The translations under genes were made by a program, and so were the position numbers. From Helichrysum umbraculigerum (Eukaryota; Streptophyta; Magnoliopsida; Asterales; Asteraceae), in the NCBI GenBank assembly GCA_949592205.1, contig CATIUR010000003.1, forward strand, positions 19,244,501 to 19,308,500: DNA of 64,000 bases. Direction: 5' to 3'. Positions 1 to 9,194 of the stretch are shown here, piece after piece (position 1 is the first letter of the stretch; the number at the start of each line of letters is the position of its first letter). Below the pieces are notes generated by a model. That model saw only the letters and a list, made by a program, of their open reading frames with translations. It was not told the origin of the DNA and ran no database searches.

Positions 1-1330
1 TAATCTTAGCCATCAAAGCTTCTTCATCTGACTGAGCTTTCCAATCATAAGATCCATCTAACTGCTTAACCACCAAAGCTTTGGAAGCAAGATTACTTCC
101 CGAACCTTGTTTTCCGCTACCAGCTTCTACCTTAGGTCTTTGGCACTTACGAGCAAAGTGTCCAATACCGTGACAGTTGAAGCACTTGATCTTGGTTTTA
201 TCAAACCCTGATCGGTTGCCAACTACCTTTCTACCATTCTTTTTTAAGAAATTTTTCACTTTCCTTGATAACATAGCCAGTTGATCCTGGAGATCTATTT
301 CTTCAAGATAGTCAGAGTCGATTTGATCATAATCTTCATCAAAAAGAATTGGATCATTGATTTTACTCTGAATGTAGTTCTCATATGAAGCAACAAAGGA
401 AGCAAGAACAGAAAGTTGCTGTTCCGTAGATTTCACACTCATAGGCATCTTCTGATGCTCTTGAGGTGACTTCTCAGTATTCTTTCCTTTTGTTTCATCA
501 CTAGAGGAGGAAATAAGACACAGATCTTCAGATATCATTTCACCATTTTCACCAGTATCACCAACTAACAATGCAGTGGTCAAACTAGAAGAAGCAGTCG
601 AAAGATTTGTTTTTCCATGAGATAACCCAGGGTTCTGAACCTGATCAGAATCGGTATCTCTTGACTTTTTGGTGAAATCATAACCTATGAGCTTGTCAAT
701 GACCTGCTCTAAGGTAATGGTAGCATATCTGGTTTCGTTATCCTTGATCATAAGACCATACATTTCCCACTTAGAAGGCAAACCCTCAATAAACTTGTCG
801 GTTCTATCCACTTCTTCTACAGTGATTTCATGGTATTCTAGCTCACTTAGCAAAGGGTAGAAACGAGTAACATATCCATCAAGATCTTCTCCCTTTAAAG
901 CTTTAAACATGGTAAACTGCTTCTTGAGAAGATACTTCTTTCCAGCTCTCACTTGTGGACTTCCCTCACCTCTTTTCTCAAGAGCTTCCCAAAGCGTTCT
1001 TGCAGTATGAAAAGACTTCAGCTGATGAACGATTTCCTTTGGAAGACACATTTTAATACAAGAATGAGCTCGATTCTCAGACTTATATTCTTCCTTCTGT
1101 TGTTCACTCATGTTCTGATAAGTAAGGACCACAATAGCATTTTGAACAGTTTGAGTAGGTGTCGTGTAGCCATTCTTGATACACATCCAGATCGACAGAT
1201 AATGGAATATACAGTAAGATTCAAATCTGTCCTTCCAGTTATAGTAATCTTCGATCTTCAACAACTTAGGTGGAACGTTTGATTTTCCCACCTCGTGTTC
1301 CATCTCGATCATTTTACTAAGATCAGACAT
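1..1330 (-). CDS. gag: Copia Gag (capsid/nucleocapsid), partial
   Basis: Reading on the minus strand from an ATG at 1330 gives an open frame that runs off the window start, about 443 codons. It begins MSDLSKMIEMEHEV and continues with a copia Gag fold of the UBN2/Retrotran_gag type (YNWKDRFESY, then ARTLWEAL, then a region ending GLPSKWEMYG). Near the left end is a CCHC zinc knuckle (CFNCHGIGHFARKC, 143-184), which in this family binds retrotransposon RNA. The segment between is Ser/Glu-rich and probably disordered. I saw no stop codon. Gag assembles the cytoplasmic virus-like particle. The protease/pol portion would lie beyond the left edge. Confidence 0.8.
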   Translation of the reverse strand, partial: MSDLSKMIEMEHEVGKSNVPPKLLKIEDYYNWKDRFESYCIFHYLSIWMCIKNGYTTPTQTVQNAIVVLTYQNMSEQQKEEYKSENRAHSCIKMCLPKEIVHQLKSFHTARTLWEALEKRGEGSPQVRAGKKYLLKKQFTMFKALKGEDLDGYVTRFYPLLSELEYHEITVEEVDRTDKFIEGLPSKWEMYGLMIKDNETRYATITLEQVIDKLIGYDFTKKSRDTDSDQVQNPGLSHGKTNLSTASSSLTTALLVGDTGENGEMISEDLCLISSSSDETKGKNTEKSPQEHQKMPMSVKSTEQQLSVLASFVASYENYIQSKINDPILFDEDYDQIDSDYLEEIDLQDQLAMLSRKVKNFLKKNGRKVVGNRSGFDKTKIKCFNCHGIGHFARKCQRPKVEAGSGKQGSGSNLASKALVVKQLDGSYDWKAQSDEEALMAKI

Positions 1331-1375
1331 CTTATTGTTTCAAAAATTAACAATCACAAAAAAATCATAAAGTTC

Positions 1376-1522
1376 AGTTCGCAGAAACTCGACTCGCAGA
1401 ACAAGAACTCAGTTCGCAGGACAGAACTCAGTTCGCAGGACGGAACTCGATTCGCAGGATGGAACTCAGTTCGTGGGATTGAACTCAGTTCGCGGGACGA
1501 GAACCCGGTTCGCAGAATCGGC
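1376..1522. repeat. Minisatellite, about 18-20 bp unit, around TTCGCAG
   Basis: About seven imperfect copies of a unit close to GAACTCAGTTCGCAGGAC lie end to end, with variants such as GATTCGCAGGATG and GTTCGCGGGACG. The array sits in the leader/LTR of the left copia element, about 50 bp upstream of its gag start. A related but scattered set of the same words occurs at 1985-2156. Confidence 0.8.
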
Positions 1523-1984
1523 TGAAAACCTCAAAAACGAAAATTTTAGGTTTTTGATCGACTTAAACCCTAAGATTTCAGTCGAAAACTAACCTAAACA
1601 CTTCCAGAGACGGATATTGATCGTTTTTACGCACTATTGCACGTACCAATAACCCTAAATCAACCGTTATTATCCGAAAACCTCGAACTTAATCGTATTT
1701 AGCCCGAAAGCTCTGTTACAAATTGTAAGTCCGTATGTATTAGGATCGATAATGAGGTTATCTTTAGGTATTAAGGCGCGGAATTCCTCAATACTTAGTT
1801 CACGGATTGTGAACGAATTGTTTCGCAAGATAATAGCGAGTTGATTAATCAACAAGGTTTTGTACGATTAATTAATGTTAATCGATCAATACCTAACCTT
1901 AAGAATTCTTAGAATCGAATATAATGCTCTGGAAATTCGTATTGCAAAAGTTATGAATTGTTTAAACCTAATTTTGTATTTATA

Positions 1985-2156
1985 TGATTCAGCTCAGCTC
2001 GACTCGCAGCCCGATGGGCTCTGCGAGTCGACTGACCTCGCTGCCCAAGTCCAAGTCCAATATCAGCTCGGTTCAGGGCTTCCTAAGCGAGCCCAAATCT
2101 CGACTCGCAGAACCAAATCCTGCGACTTGAGATCTCATCTCGCAGACAGACTTTAG
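1985..2156. repeat. Scattered CTGCGAGTCGAG-type words in the copia LTR
   Basis: The segment is GC-richer than its surroundings and contains CTCGACTCGCAG, TCTGCGAGTCGAC, CTCGACTCGCAG and CATCTCGCAGAC, in both orientations, so that hairpins can form. The core TCGCAG/CTGCGA is the same as in the 1376-1522 array. No gene is seen in 1523-2339 apart from this. Confidence 0.6.
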
Positions 2157-2339
2157 TTTACTTTTTCATTCTCGATATTCGTCTAACACTTTATCTTACT
2201 AATATATTTAACGAATATTAACAACAAACTAATATCATATTTTTCATTACAATTCAAAATCAATTGTACACATTTGATTACAATAATCACTAGTACTATT
2301 ACAAGCTAGATCTGTTGTCACAAATACATATCCCAACAG

Positions 2340-2591
2340 TTAGAGTCAAAATTAGGGTTAGATTGTTGAGAGACATTGGTTAGACATTTTTGAGAGAAAG
2401 GGAGCCATTTTCAGAGGAAGAAAGGAGAGAACGAGAGTGTGAAAGTGTGTGTAAACGTTTATACTCAATTGTGAATACAATGAAAACGTTATAGAATTGT
2501 TTGTGTTCGTGAATCAATTATCGATTGTTTGTTATTCCACACTATCAATTGATTAAACGATCCTATCAGATCCTACGTACGGGACTATCAA
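2340..2591 (+). repeat. Plus-strand copia LTR remnant (3' portion)
   Basis: The sequence has the composition of a copia R-U5 region (purine-rich GAGAGAAAGG stretch, then GTGAATACAATGAAAACG) and ends ACGGGACTATCA, the same end as the LTR of element E at 59755-59765. No primer site follows, so it is a 3' LTR or solo LTR. Its left part appears to have been separated by insertion of the minus-strand copia element ending at 2339. Confidence 0.4.
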
Positions 2592-3222
2592 TAATTTTTT
2601 TAATTTCTAAGAAGTTATACTTCATGTTAATATATAAAGCTAATTCATCCGATATGAAGCTGAACATGTACAAAAGTTTAATGTTTCATACCATGTCTCT
2701 CACGATCTACCTATTAATACCCGTTGTTTCCACTTTCTCATTTGATTAAAATGTGTCTTAACCATATATGTTAGTCCACACAAATATAAGATCAAGTTTT
2801 TAAAAGTACTAACTTAAACTTTTTGTTAATTTGTCCAATAACATTAGAATTGTTTTTTTCGAAAATCAAAGTGGTTGGCAAACTAATCATTGTATAGGTC
2901 TCCCTTACACTAAGCTAATAGTGTAACTTACGAACAATGAGTTGTCATTAAATTAAAAAAAAAAAGTGTCAGTAATTATCAAACAAAAATAAAACATAGC
3001 ATTAAACAATACATATCTAAACTTTTCTTTTTTGTCATAGCGAATTAACTTATTAATTTAAATATAATACTTTAATCAAACGGGTATTTGAAAGTATATT
3101 TAGGTAAGTATAAACAATTTACAAAATATATAATGGGAAGTATAAATAAATAAAATATAGTAATCTATATTTATTGTTTCTAAATGGTAAAGTAAACCTC
3201 TCAAAATTTTAAGTTAAACCGA

Positions 3223-3374
3223 TTTTTGTAATTATTTGTATAACTTTGTTGAAAAAAAAAAAAACTTTTTTTACTATTTATTTAATAGTAACTTGCCATT
3301 TTTGTAACTATTTGTATAACTTTGTTGTAAAAAAAAACTTTTTTTACTATTCATTTAATAGTAACTTGTCATTC
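3223..3374. repeat. Tandem duplication, two units of about 76 bp
   Basis: Two adjacent copies share the order TTTTTGTAA.TATTTG, TATAACTTTGTTG, an A-tract, CTTTTTTTACTATT and TTTAATAGTAACTTG. They differ by a few substitutions and by A-tract length. Confidence 0.85.
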
Positions 3375-3520
3375 ACCTTCTGGTGAATATAGGAGTTTAC
3401 AATGAGTGAAAAATATAACTTTTTATTTACTTTTACCAAGACTTAACTCATTACTCATAGTATTAAGTGATCTAGACAAGTAGTCCCATTAATACCAAAG
3501 TAAACGCCGAAGAAATGGTT

Positions 3521-3522
<2 letters not shown>

Positions 3523-3594
<72 letters not shown>
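3523..3594. repeat. (AT)n microsatellite
   Basis: Uninterrupted AT dinucleotides for about 72 bp. Confidence 0.97.
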
Positions 3595-3596
<2 letters not shown>

Positions 3597-3599
<3 letters not shown>

Positions 3600-3735
3600 T
3601 AAATTAATTAATAATTAATAATCAATGATAGCTGCCGACAACTACTGGGCAATAAACAATTATACCCTTCATTTCACGTGGGTAGTGATAATAAATAAAT
3701 TAACGAATGACTTGGCAAATTGACTAGGCAGATTG
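3597..3735. repeat. Dispersed direct repeat, copy 1
   Basis: The sequence from ATTAAATTAATTAATAATTA through CACGTGGGTAGTGATAATAA to GACTAGGCAGATTGAT recurs in the same orientation at 35363-35536, where it has about 35 extra bp in the middle. The two copies lie on opposite sides of the large nested cluster (5040-33831). Confidence 0.8.
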
Positions 3736-3881
3736 ATGATAAATAATCGTTGGATCGAAATTTCATTTTTAATCTAAATTATAATATAAAAAATTATTAA
3801 TGATGTTATTAAAAATTCAATTAGTAAATAGTATTGCTCAATTTTATTAAATTAGCTAAGATTATGTATACTAATAATAGA

Positions 3882-4438
3882 ATGAGGTTCAAATGAGAAT
3901 GAGATTTTTTTTGAGAATGGAGGAACCAATCATAATGCGCTATGTGTCACAAAACCCATTTCCCCCTACGTTTTTAAAAATCAGATATCTCACAAACGCT
4001 AAGTCGAAAAATCATAAAAATTGCACCATAAAAATCAACATTTTTTTCTCTTCGATTGCCATCTCACAAGGTATACTTTCGACGACTTTTTTTTTAGGTT
4101 TTACAAATGGTACAAAATTAGTAACACATGTGTTACAACATGTGTTACTAGCCGGTAACACATGTGTTACTCGCCGATAGCATAAGTGTTAGTTGTTTTC
4201 AAAACCCACCGAAAAACGAATAAAAAAGTTCGTCGTAGGTATACCTTGTCACATCTCTAGTCGAAGATAATAAAAAGTTGATTTTTATGGTGCAATTTTT
4301 ATGATTTTCCGACTTACCGTTTGAGAGATATTTAAGTTTAAAAAACGCGAGGGAAAATATTTTTGTGACACGTGGCACATTCTGGTTGGTTCCTCCATTC
4401 TTACTCAAAGTTGCTATACTCATTTGAACTTTACTCAT
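3882..4438. mobile_element. Foldback/MITE element with arms over 200 bp
   Basis: The ends are inverted copies: ATGAGGTTCAAATGAG on the left and CTCATTTGAACTTTACTCAT on the right. The arms (about 3882-4098 and 4206-4438) stay complementary with moderate divergence over more than 200 bp, including GGAGGAACCAAYC, the CACAAA region, AAAATTGCACCATAAAAATCAA and ACAAGGTATAC. The centre carries the 16-bp palindrome GTAACACATGTGTTAC twice (4121-4136, 4155-4170) plus a partial copy. There is no coding capacity. I could not settle a target duplication; TAATAAT occurs near both ends but not flush. The superfamily is uncertain. Confidence 0.85.
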
Positions 4439-4640
4439 GAATTAATAATTAAAAAAAAAATTTCATAATTATCCTATCCTAAATCCTAACTATAATATAA
4501 TTCTATATTTATGATATCATAAATTAATATCAGCCAAATCATAATTTTTTATTTCTTAATTTATTTTATAATCTATCCGTCTATTTTTTTATTGTTCACC
4601 ATCAGTAGTATTTTTTCTTTAGCTATACGCAAATCGATAG

Positions 4641-4684
<44 letters not shown>

Positions 4685-4988
4685 TTCTTTTACTTATTTA
4701 TTTTTTCTTAAAATTGAGATGGTGATTTAATTAGTATATATTACAATAACAATAACCGTTTACAACTCAAAAATAATAATTTTTTATAATATAGCCACAT
4801 ATAATACATTACTATCAATATATATACGTCGTGTGTATATATGGGTGTACAACTATTTATCTAATATAAAAAATGTCATGTAACTTACGATATTTAATCA
4901 TAATAATAGGTCATTTATCTCATAATGTAATTGTGCTTTTGAGCTTTTCACATTTTAAATCATTCAACAACTTTTCTTATAAACGATA
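4439..4988. other. AT-rich noncoding DNA with (AT)n at 4642-4682
   Basis: No gene is seen. The stretch is very AT-rich, with one long (AT)n run and simple A/T tracts. Confidence 0.7.
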
Positions 4989-5015
4989 CTAGTTTAGGAC
5001 CCGCGCAATTCGCGG
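4989..5015 (-). mobile_element. Helitron-type 3' terminus
   Basis: On the minus strand the sequence reads CCGCGAATTGCGCGG, then eight bases, then CTAG followed by T. A short GC-rich hairpin about 10 bases before CTRR, inserted before a host T, is the classic Helitron 3' end. The body would extend rightwards and has been interrupted by the Mutator-type element beginning at 5040. The 5' end was not identified. Confidence 0.5.
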
Positions 5016-5164
5016 AATTATCCATGATAAATATTTAAGGAGAAAATTGCCGGGATCATCCCTGTATTGTCCGAAAAATCACGTTTCATCCCTTATTTTA
5101 AGAAATGTCACTAGGCGTCCCTGTATTTGTTATTTTGCATCACCGGTCATCCCTTAGCCTAACT

Positions 5165-6042
5165 CCATTAGTTTCATCCGTTAACTTTGATCACATGCGT
5201 GGCACATGAGGGTAATTTAGTGTAAAATGACTAAGATACCCTTATTATTTTTCTATTTCGGTTTATAATAATTTTTACCTTTTCTTAAATCAAATAAAAA
5301 AAGAAAACAAACCAAACATTTCTAGACTTTCATCTCAACTTAACATTACCAACAATGTCGACAACAACATCGTATCAATTCATTCATCGTTATCACATAC
5401 TAACAACAACAACAAAAGTATCATATCATCACCATAAGTATTCTTATATCTGAAATATGAAACCCAACAACAGGCTGGAACTCAAATCCAAAAACAAAAA
5501 ACACTGATTGAAACTCGGATCCTCACCGGAACTTTCCAAACCCACGAATAACACACCCCTTTCAACGATGGCGGCGAGAATTTGAACGATCAAAAATCTT
5601 GTTCGAAAACCAAATGAAAACAATTCGGAGATCTCGAACGATAGCGACGAGATTCTGAATGATGGCGGCGAGAACCTTGTTTGCAAAAACGTCTAGAAAA
5701 AAGTTAGAGAATTAAAGGCAAATCAAAACCAAAATTATAATTGCAAGATCTGAAATATTCGTGCTTGCGCTACAATGGTGCCTCGATAATAACTGCAAGA
5801 TCTGAAATCTCTGACTTTGCTAGCCGATTTTGACGTGATTCCACGTTTATCCGACGGGCTTCTGCCGTTGTCTTCTGCTCAACAAAGGTTGAGTAATATC
5901 CAACCGCTTGTTAGATTTTGTTTCGTCGGAGTTTATCAAAAAGGTTGAAGGAACCTCCAAATGTGTCAACATAAATATGTGAACTATTGAGTGGGTTTTC
6001 ATTTACTATGAACAAGATTTGGAAAACCATGGGGTTCAAAAT
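5165..6042. other. Left internal part of the Mutator-type element, possible captured sequence
   Basis: The part from about 5440 to 5940 is less AT-rich than the flanks and contains imperfect internal repeats (GAACGATNGCGRCGAGA-like, 5565-5690). Higher GC inside a TIR element is what a Pack-MULE with a captured gene fragment would look like, but no protein is recognisable in any frame. The right internal part is only 33463-33706. The AAAAT target site of element A is at 6038-6042. Confidence 0.4.
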
Positions 6043-6440
6043 TGTGACAACCGTCAATTTAGGACTATAATTTAGTGCCTAATCAAGTGTAATACATGTA
6101 ATTAGTTCCGTGTTAGGCTAATTAATGTATCAATTATTATATATATTGTTGAATATATATCTACAATTATGCGGTTTGTTTAAGTCGTACGAGTCTCAAA
6201 TCGAATGAAATTCGATTACAATAAATACGGACGTTGGTGAACAATTTTATTAAGTAATACAAATATTATTTAATAACTCAATTTATTCAAAAATATTATT
6301 TATAATAATATTTCGTATCCAAGTTTTATTAAACAATTAGCGTATACGCTATTAAACGTACAAACGCGCAAACAAATAAAACGAATTTCAAATTAGATAT
6401 CCCAAATGGATAATTGATAAATTATTTTAATAAAACATTT

Positions 6441-6450
6441 TATAATAAAT
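6441..6450 (+). promoter_or_regulatory. Candidate TATA box of element A LTR
   Basis: TATAATAAAT lies about 75 bp upstream of the GAAAACGAACACCG block and the CT-rich leader that are shared with the LTR of B. In B a TATAAAATA occurs at the comparable place (minus strand, 14638-14646). The equivalent 3' LTR position is 31155-31164. This is inference from position and composition only. Confidence 0.35.
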
Positions 6451-6965
6451 TCGCAATTTAAAACTTATCTTTTAATGTGTAAAAATCATTTAATGTTTGA
6501 ACAACGGAGAAAACGAACACCGCACGGAGCGGGAACGCGGGGCGAAAATGGGAGTTAACCTCCCATTCCCACCCTCTTTTCTTTCATTTCTCTTTTACCT
6601 CTCTCTCTCTCTTCTTTCTCTTTTTCTCTCAAATACCACCCACCACCACCATTCTCATCACCACCAAAATCACCAAATCAACACCTTAAACGACCTCGGA
6701 TCTTCATGTCCCTTTGGAAATAAACGACCACCACGCGACGATCTACATTTCTACCTTTTCGGATTTTCATTTCGTCACTTTGTAAGTTTTCGACAAATCC
6801 CGAAATCTCTCGATTCTTAGTATTTTTCACTTGTGATTGTTTATATAACATATATATGTCCCTTACTAAGTATATAACACGATTTCATAGCTTGAAAAAC
6901 GAGTTTAAAATGGATTTTTGGTCGGAATTATCGTGACAGCCGGATTTCTAGGCTGGTGTTCATCC

Positions 6966-7250
6966 ATGCGACACAAGCCTTGTGTCGCATGTTGTGTCGT
7001 ATTTTGGCCTTTGTGTCGCATAAACTCCCTTGTGTCGTATTTTGTGTCGTACCCGAGAATTAGTGTCGCAAGTCCTGCGACACAACCACTATGTCGCATA
7101 CCCCATACGACACAATCACTATGTCGCTGTTGAATCAGCATCTCGCATCTATGCGACACAACCATTGTGTCGCATAGACATTGTGTCGCATTCCTATGCG
7201 ACACAACCTATGTGTCGCATAAACACTTTTGTGTCGCATATTGTGTCGCA
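6966..7250. repeat. Array of TGTGTCGCAT/ATGCGACACA words
   Basis: About eighteen near copies of TTGTGTCGCAT or its reverse complement occur in 285 bp, often as facing pairs able to form hairpins (for example TATGCGACACAACCATTGTG). Spacing is irregular. The 3' LTR has the same array at 31680-31964. Confidence 0.9.
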
Positions 7251-7380
7251 AAACACAGAAAAATCAGATTTTTACTAAGTGTCGAGACTCGAAAATTTTC
7301 ACTCGATTTTACCCGAATTCAGATCCCAGATGCGTTTTTCGTCAAAGCAATATAGTAGAAATAAAAATTTTCCAAGCTGA

Positions 7381-7482
7381 CCTGGCAGCTCGACCCCAGC
7401 CAGGGGCTCTGCCCCTTGGACCCCGCCAGGGGCTGCCGCCCCTTGGACCCCGCTACCAGGGGCGCTGCCCCCGGACCCCCGT
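7381..7482. repeat. GC-rich palindromic repeats (CAGGGGCTGCCCCTTGGACCCCG type)
   Basis: Three to four units of approximately 25-30 bp built from CCAGGGGC, TGCCCCTTGGACCCCGC and similar words form a GC island inside an AT-rich LTR. The 3' LTR copy is at 32095-32196. Confidence 0.85.
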
Positions 7483-8746
7483 GCTTAGATTCCGTAAGCA
7501 CATTTTTCACCAAGTGTCAAACTTGTACAACTTCAATACACTTATACGATACAACTTTTCAAACATAATGGAATTTGTTTTTCAAGTATAACGCTTCGAA
7601 ATCAATGTGGTAACATCAAGACTATTGTTACAATTAATCACCAACGGGCCGTACATGTTTTCAAACATATTTCAGAATCAAACAAGTCGTTGTAACTTGT
7701 ATCAATTCATTCAAAAAGTCGTTGTAACTTGTATCAATTCAATCAAACAAGTCGTTGTAACTTGTATCAATTCAATCAACCAAATCGTAGTAATTTGGAC
7801 ATATATATAAAGTTGTATAACAACTACAAAGGTAGTCTTTCGAGATACCGATACAATTAATAACAATCAAGTGTCGTGAACACATTCAGGTTTCAAGTCT
7901 TTGGACATCAATTCACCGCTAATTACTTCAAGTTTATTAAATTAAACACTTCAAGACTCAGGTGAGTTTCATGGCCCCATTTTCACTGCTTTACAACTAG
8001 GGGTGTGATATTACTACTCGATTTTGTTTTACAAGTAGAACGCAAGTGCCAAACTTCAAATACTACATGAGTTTCAAGCTAATCAATTTAAAGTCCTCCG
8101 TAAGCATAGTCTCTAGTATTTATAGCGTGAATGTTAGTATATGATATCATATGGGATTGACAATCCTCATCCGGGTTAGCACGCACTAACCGGTCAAACG
8201 GATGTATTAGCATTTGGGAAGACGAGTGTTGATTAGGCACTCGTAGGAGCCATTTCAAGTTAGGTTTCCTTAATTGGGCCTGACAAATCAAGTTAAGCTC
8301 AGACTATGTGCTCATGGACAGTATAACTTTTATTTTGCTTAATTGCATTTTAAATTCAATATAAATCTTGCGGTTCTTACAACTATACATTGACATACAA
8401 ACCTGTGAGCTCACCAGCGTTTTCGCTGACCCATTTTAGTATTTATCACAGGTACCCCGCAGTAGGTTGGCTGCACAAGCAGGAACAATTAGCTCGAGTC
8501 AGCATTCATACAACTAGAGATTAAATTGCATTATTATATTTTGTAAAAGTAATTATGCTATGTAATCTCTCAATTTCAGGAATCGAGCTAATGTAACAAT
8601 ATTTTGATGTAAACATTTACTTTATCTATACAAGTTTAAAACGACGCATATAGTGGTCGTTCATTATATCTTATGTGCTTTGTATATTGATTAGTGACAC
8701 CCAAATCGAGCTTCCGCAAATCATCAAATTTGGGGGTGTCACTGAT

Positions 8747-8759
8747 TGGTATCAGAGCC
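8747..8759 (+). other. Primer binding site of element A (initiator tRNA-Met)
   Basis: TGGTATCAGAGCC follows the LTR end after GAT. This is the standard plant PBS complementary to the 3' end of initiator methionyl-tRNA, used to prime minus-strand cDNA. Confidence 0.95.
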
Positions 8760-9194
8760 TAAGGTTATAGTGAACTAGGTTGCATTTAGTGGACCTAGAC
8801 TATGACCGTTAGGCAGTATTCCTTATTAGTTATGACTAGTTCAGGGATTACATCATACGACTTTAATTTAACATAGCCTGATCAACTATGTACAATTAAA
8901 GAAAGATGATGTGAAATCTGAAATAGTTATGTTGAACAGGAATGCATTAGTTGACTCTGACCTCGAGAGAAACAGGACTCAAAACACGTCTGTGCTAGAC
9001 ACTCAATAGGTTATTATGTGATATACATATATTTACATGAATAGACCTCCTTACAACTTTAGGCTATATTATATTATATGAATATAGGCCTCTTTCTCTC
9101 TAACGTTTTATCTCGGAATGACAAACACACCACCAAATTCATCGCACTCGGACGAGTATCTCACTTCCTTCTTTGTTCTTTCTTACTCAGTATC
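8760..9194 (+). other. Element A leader between PBS and gag
   Basis: This is a noncoding leader of about 435 bp with several upstream ATGs. The corresponding leader of B has the same sequence with small differences. Confidence 0.8.

Larger units (their letters stand above)
1..2339 (-). mobile_element. Ty1/copia retrotransposon, 5' part (cut by window start)
   Basis: A minus-strand gag gene occupies the left end. To its right is about 1 kb of noncoding sequence that would be leader plus 5' LTR. On the minus strand the sequence starting at 2339 reads TGTTGGGATATG, which looks like the start of a copia LTR. I could not find the usual initiator-Met primer site (TGGTATCAGAGC) between this LTR and gag, so the LTR inner boundary is unknown and a different tRNA or a degraded site is possible. 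Pol and the 3' LTR lie outside the window. Confidence 0.55.
2592..3880. other. AT-rich noncoding DNA
   Basis: No gene or recognisable protein was seen. The stretch holds an approximately 76-bp tandem duplication (3223-3374), an (AT)n microsatellite (3523-3594) and one copy of a dispersed repeat (3597-3735). Confidence 0.7.
6782..8579 (+). other. Candidate intron inside the element A LTR
   Basis: A GTAAGT donor at 6782-6787 and a pyrimidine-rich acceptor ending CAG at 8577-8579 would remove 1798 nt, including the TGTGTCGCAT array and many upstream ATGs, before gag. The same donor is conserved in B (minus strand, 14326-14331) and as GTAAGG in F (63361). The same acceptor is conserved in B (minus strand, 12837-12845). 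No transcript evidence is available here. Confidence 0.35.
6043..8743 (+). repeat. Element A 5' LTR
   Basis: The LTR is 2701 bp. In order it contains: a TATA-like TATAATAAAT (6441-6450); a CT-rich stretch (6570-6630); a splice-donor-like GTAAGT (6782); an array of TGTGTCGCAT words in both orientations (6966-7250); GC-rich repeats (7381-7482); three copies of an approximately 33-bp unit around GTCGTTGTAACTTGTATCAA (7684-7790); and an acceptor-like TCTCTCAATTTCAG (8566-8579). Small open frames here are not genes. Confidence 0.95.

Noticed and set aside
6497..6820. Open frame of 107 codons (His-rich) in the LTR of A, repeated at 31211-31534
   Set aside because: It lies in the LTR leader, is built from CT-rich and CACC repeats, and simply reappears because both LTRs are present. 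No protein features.
6966..7250. CRISPR-like array
   Set aside because: The repeat word is too short, occurs in both orientations, has irregular spacing and lies inside a eukaryotic LTR.
6905..7591. Several overlapping open frames over the TGTGTCGCAT array and GC-rich repeats
   Set aside because: Both strands stay open because the repeat words lack stops; the frames are by-products of the array.
8744..8760. tRNA gene near the GGTATCAGAGCC sequences
   Set aside because: These are primer sites complementary to a tRNA end, with no cloverleaf around them.
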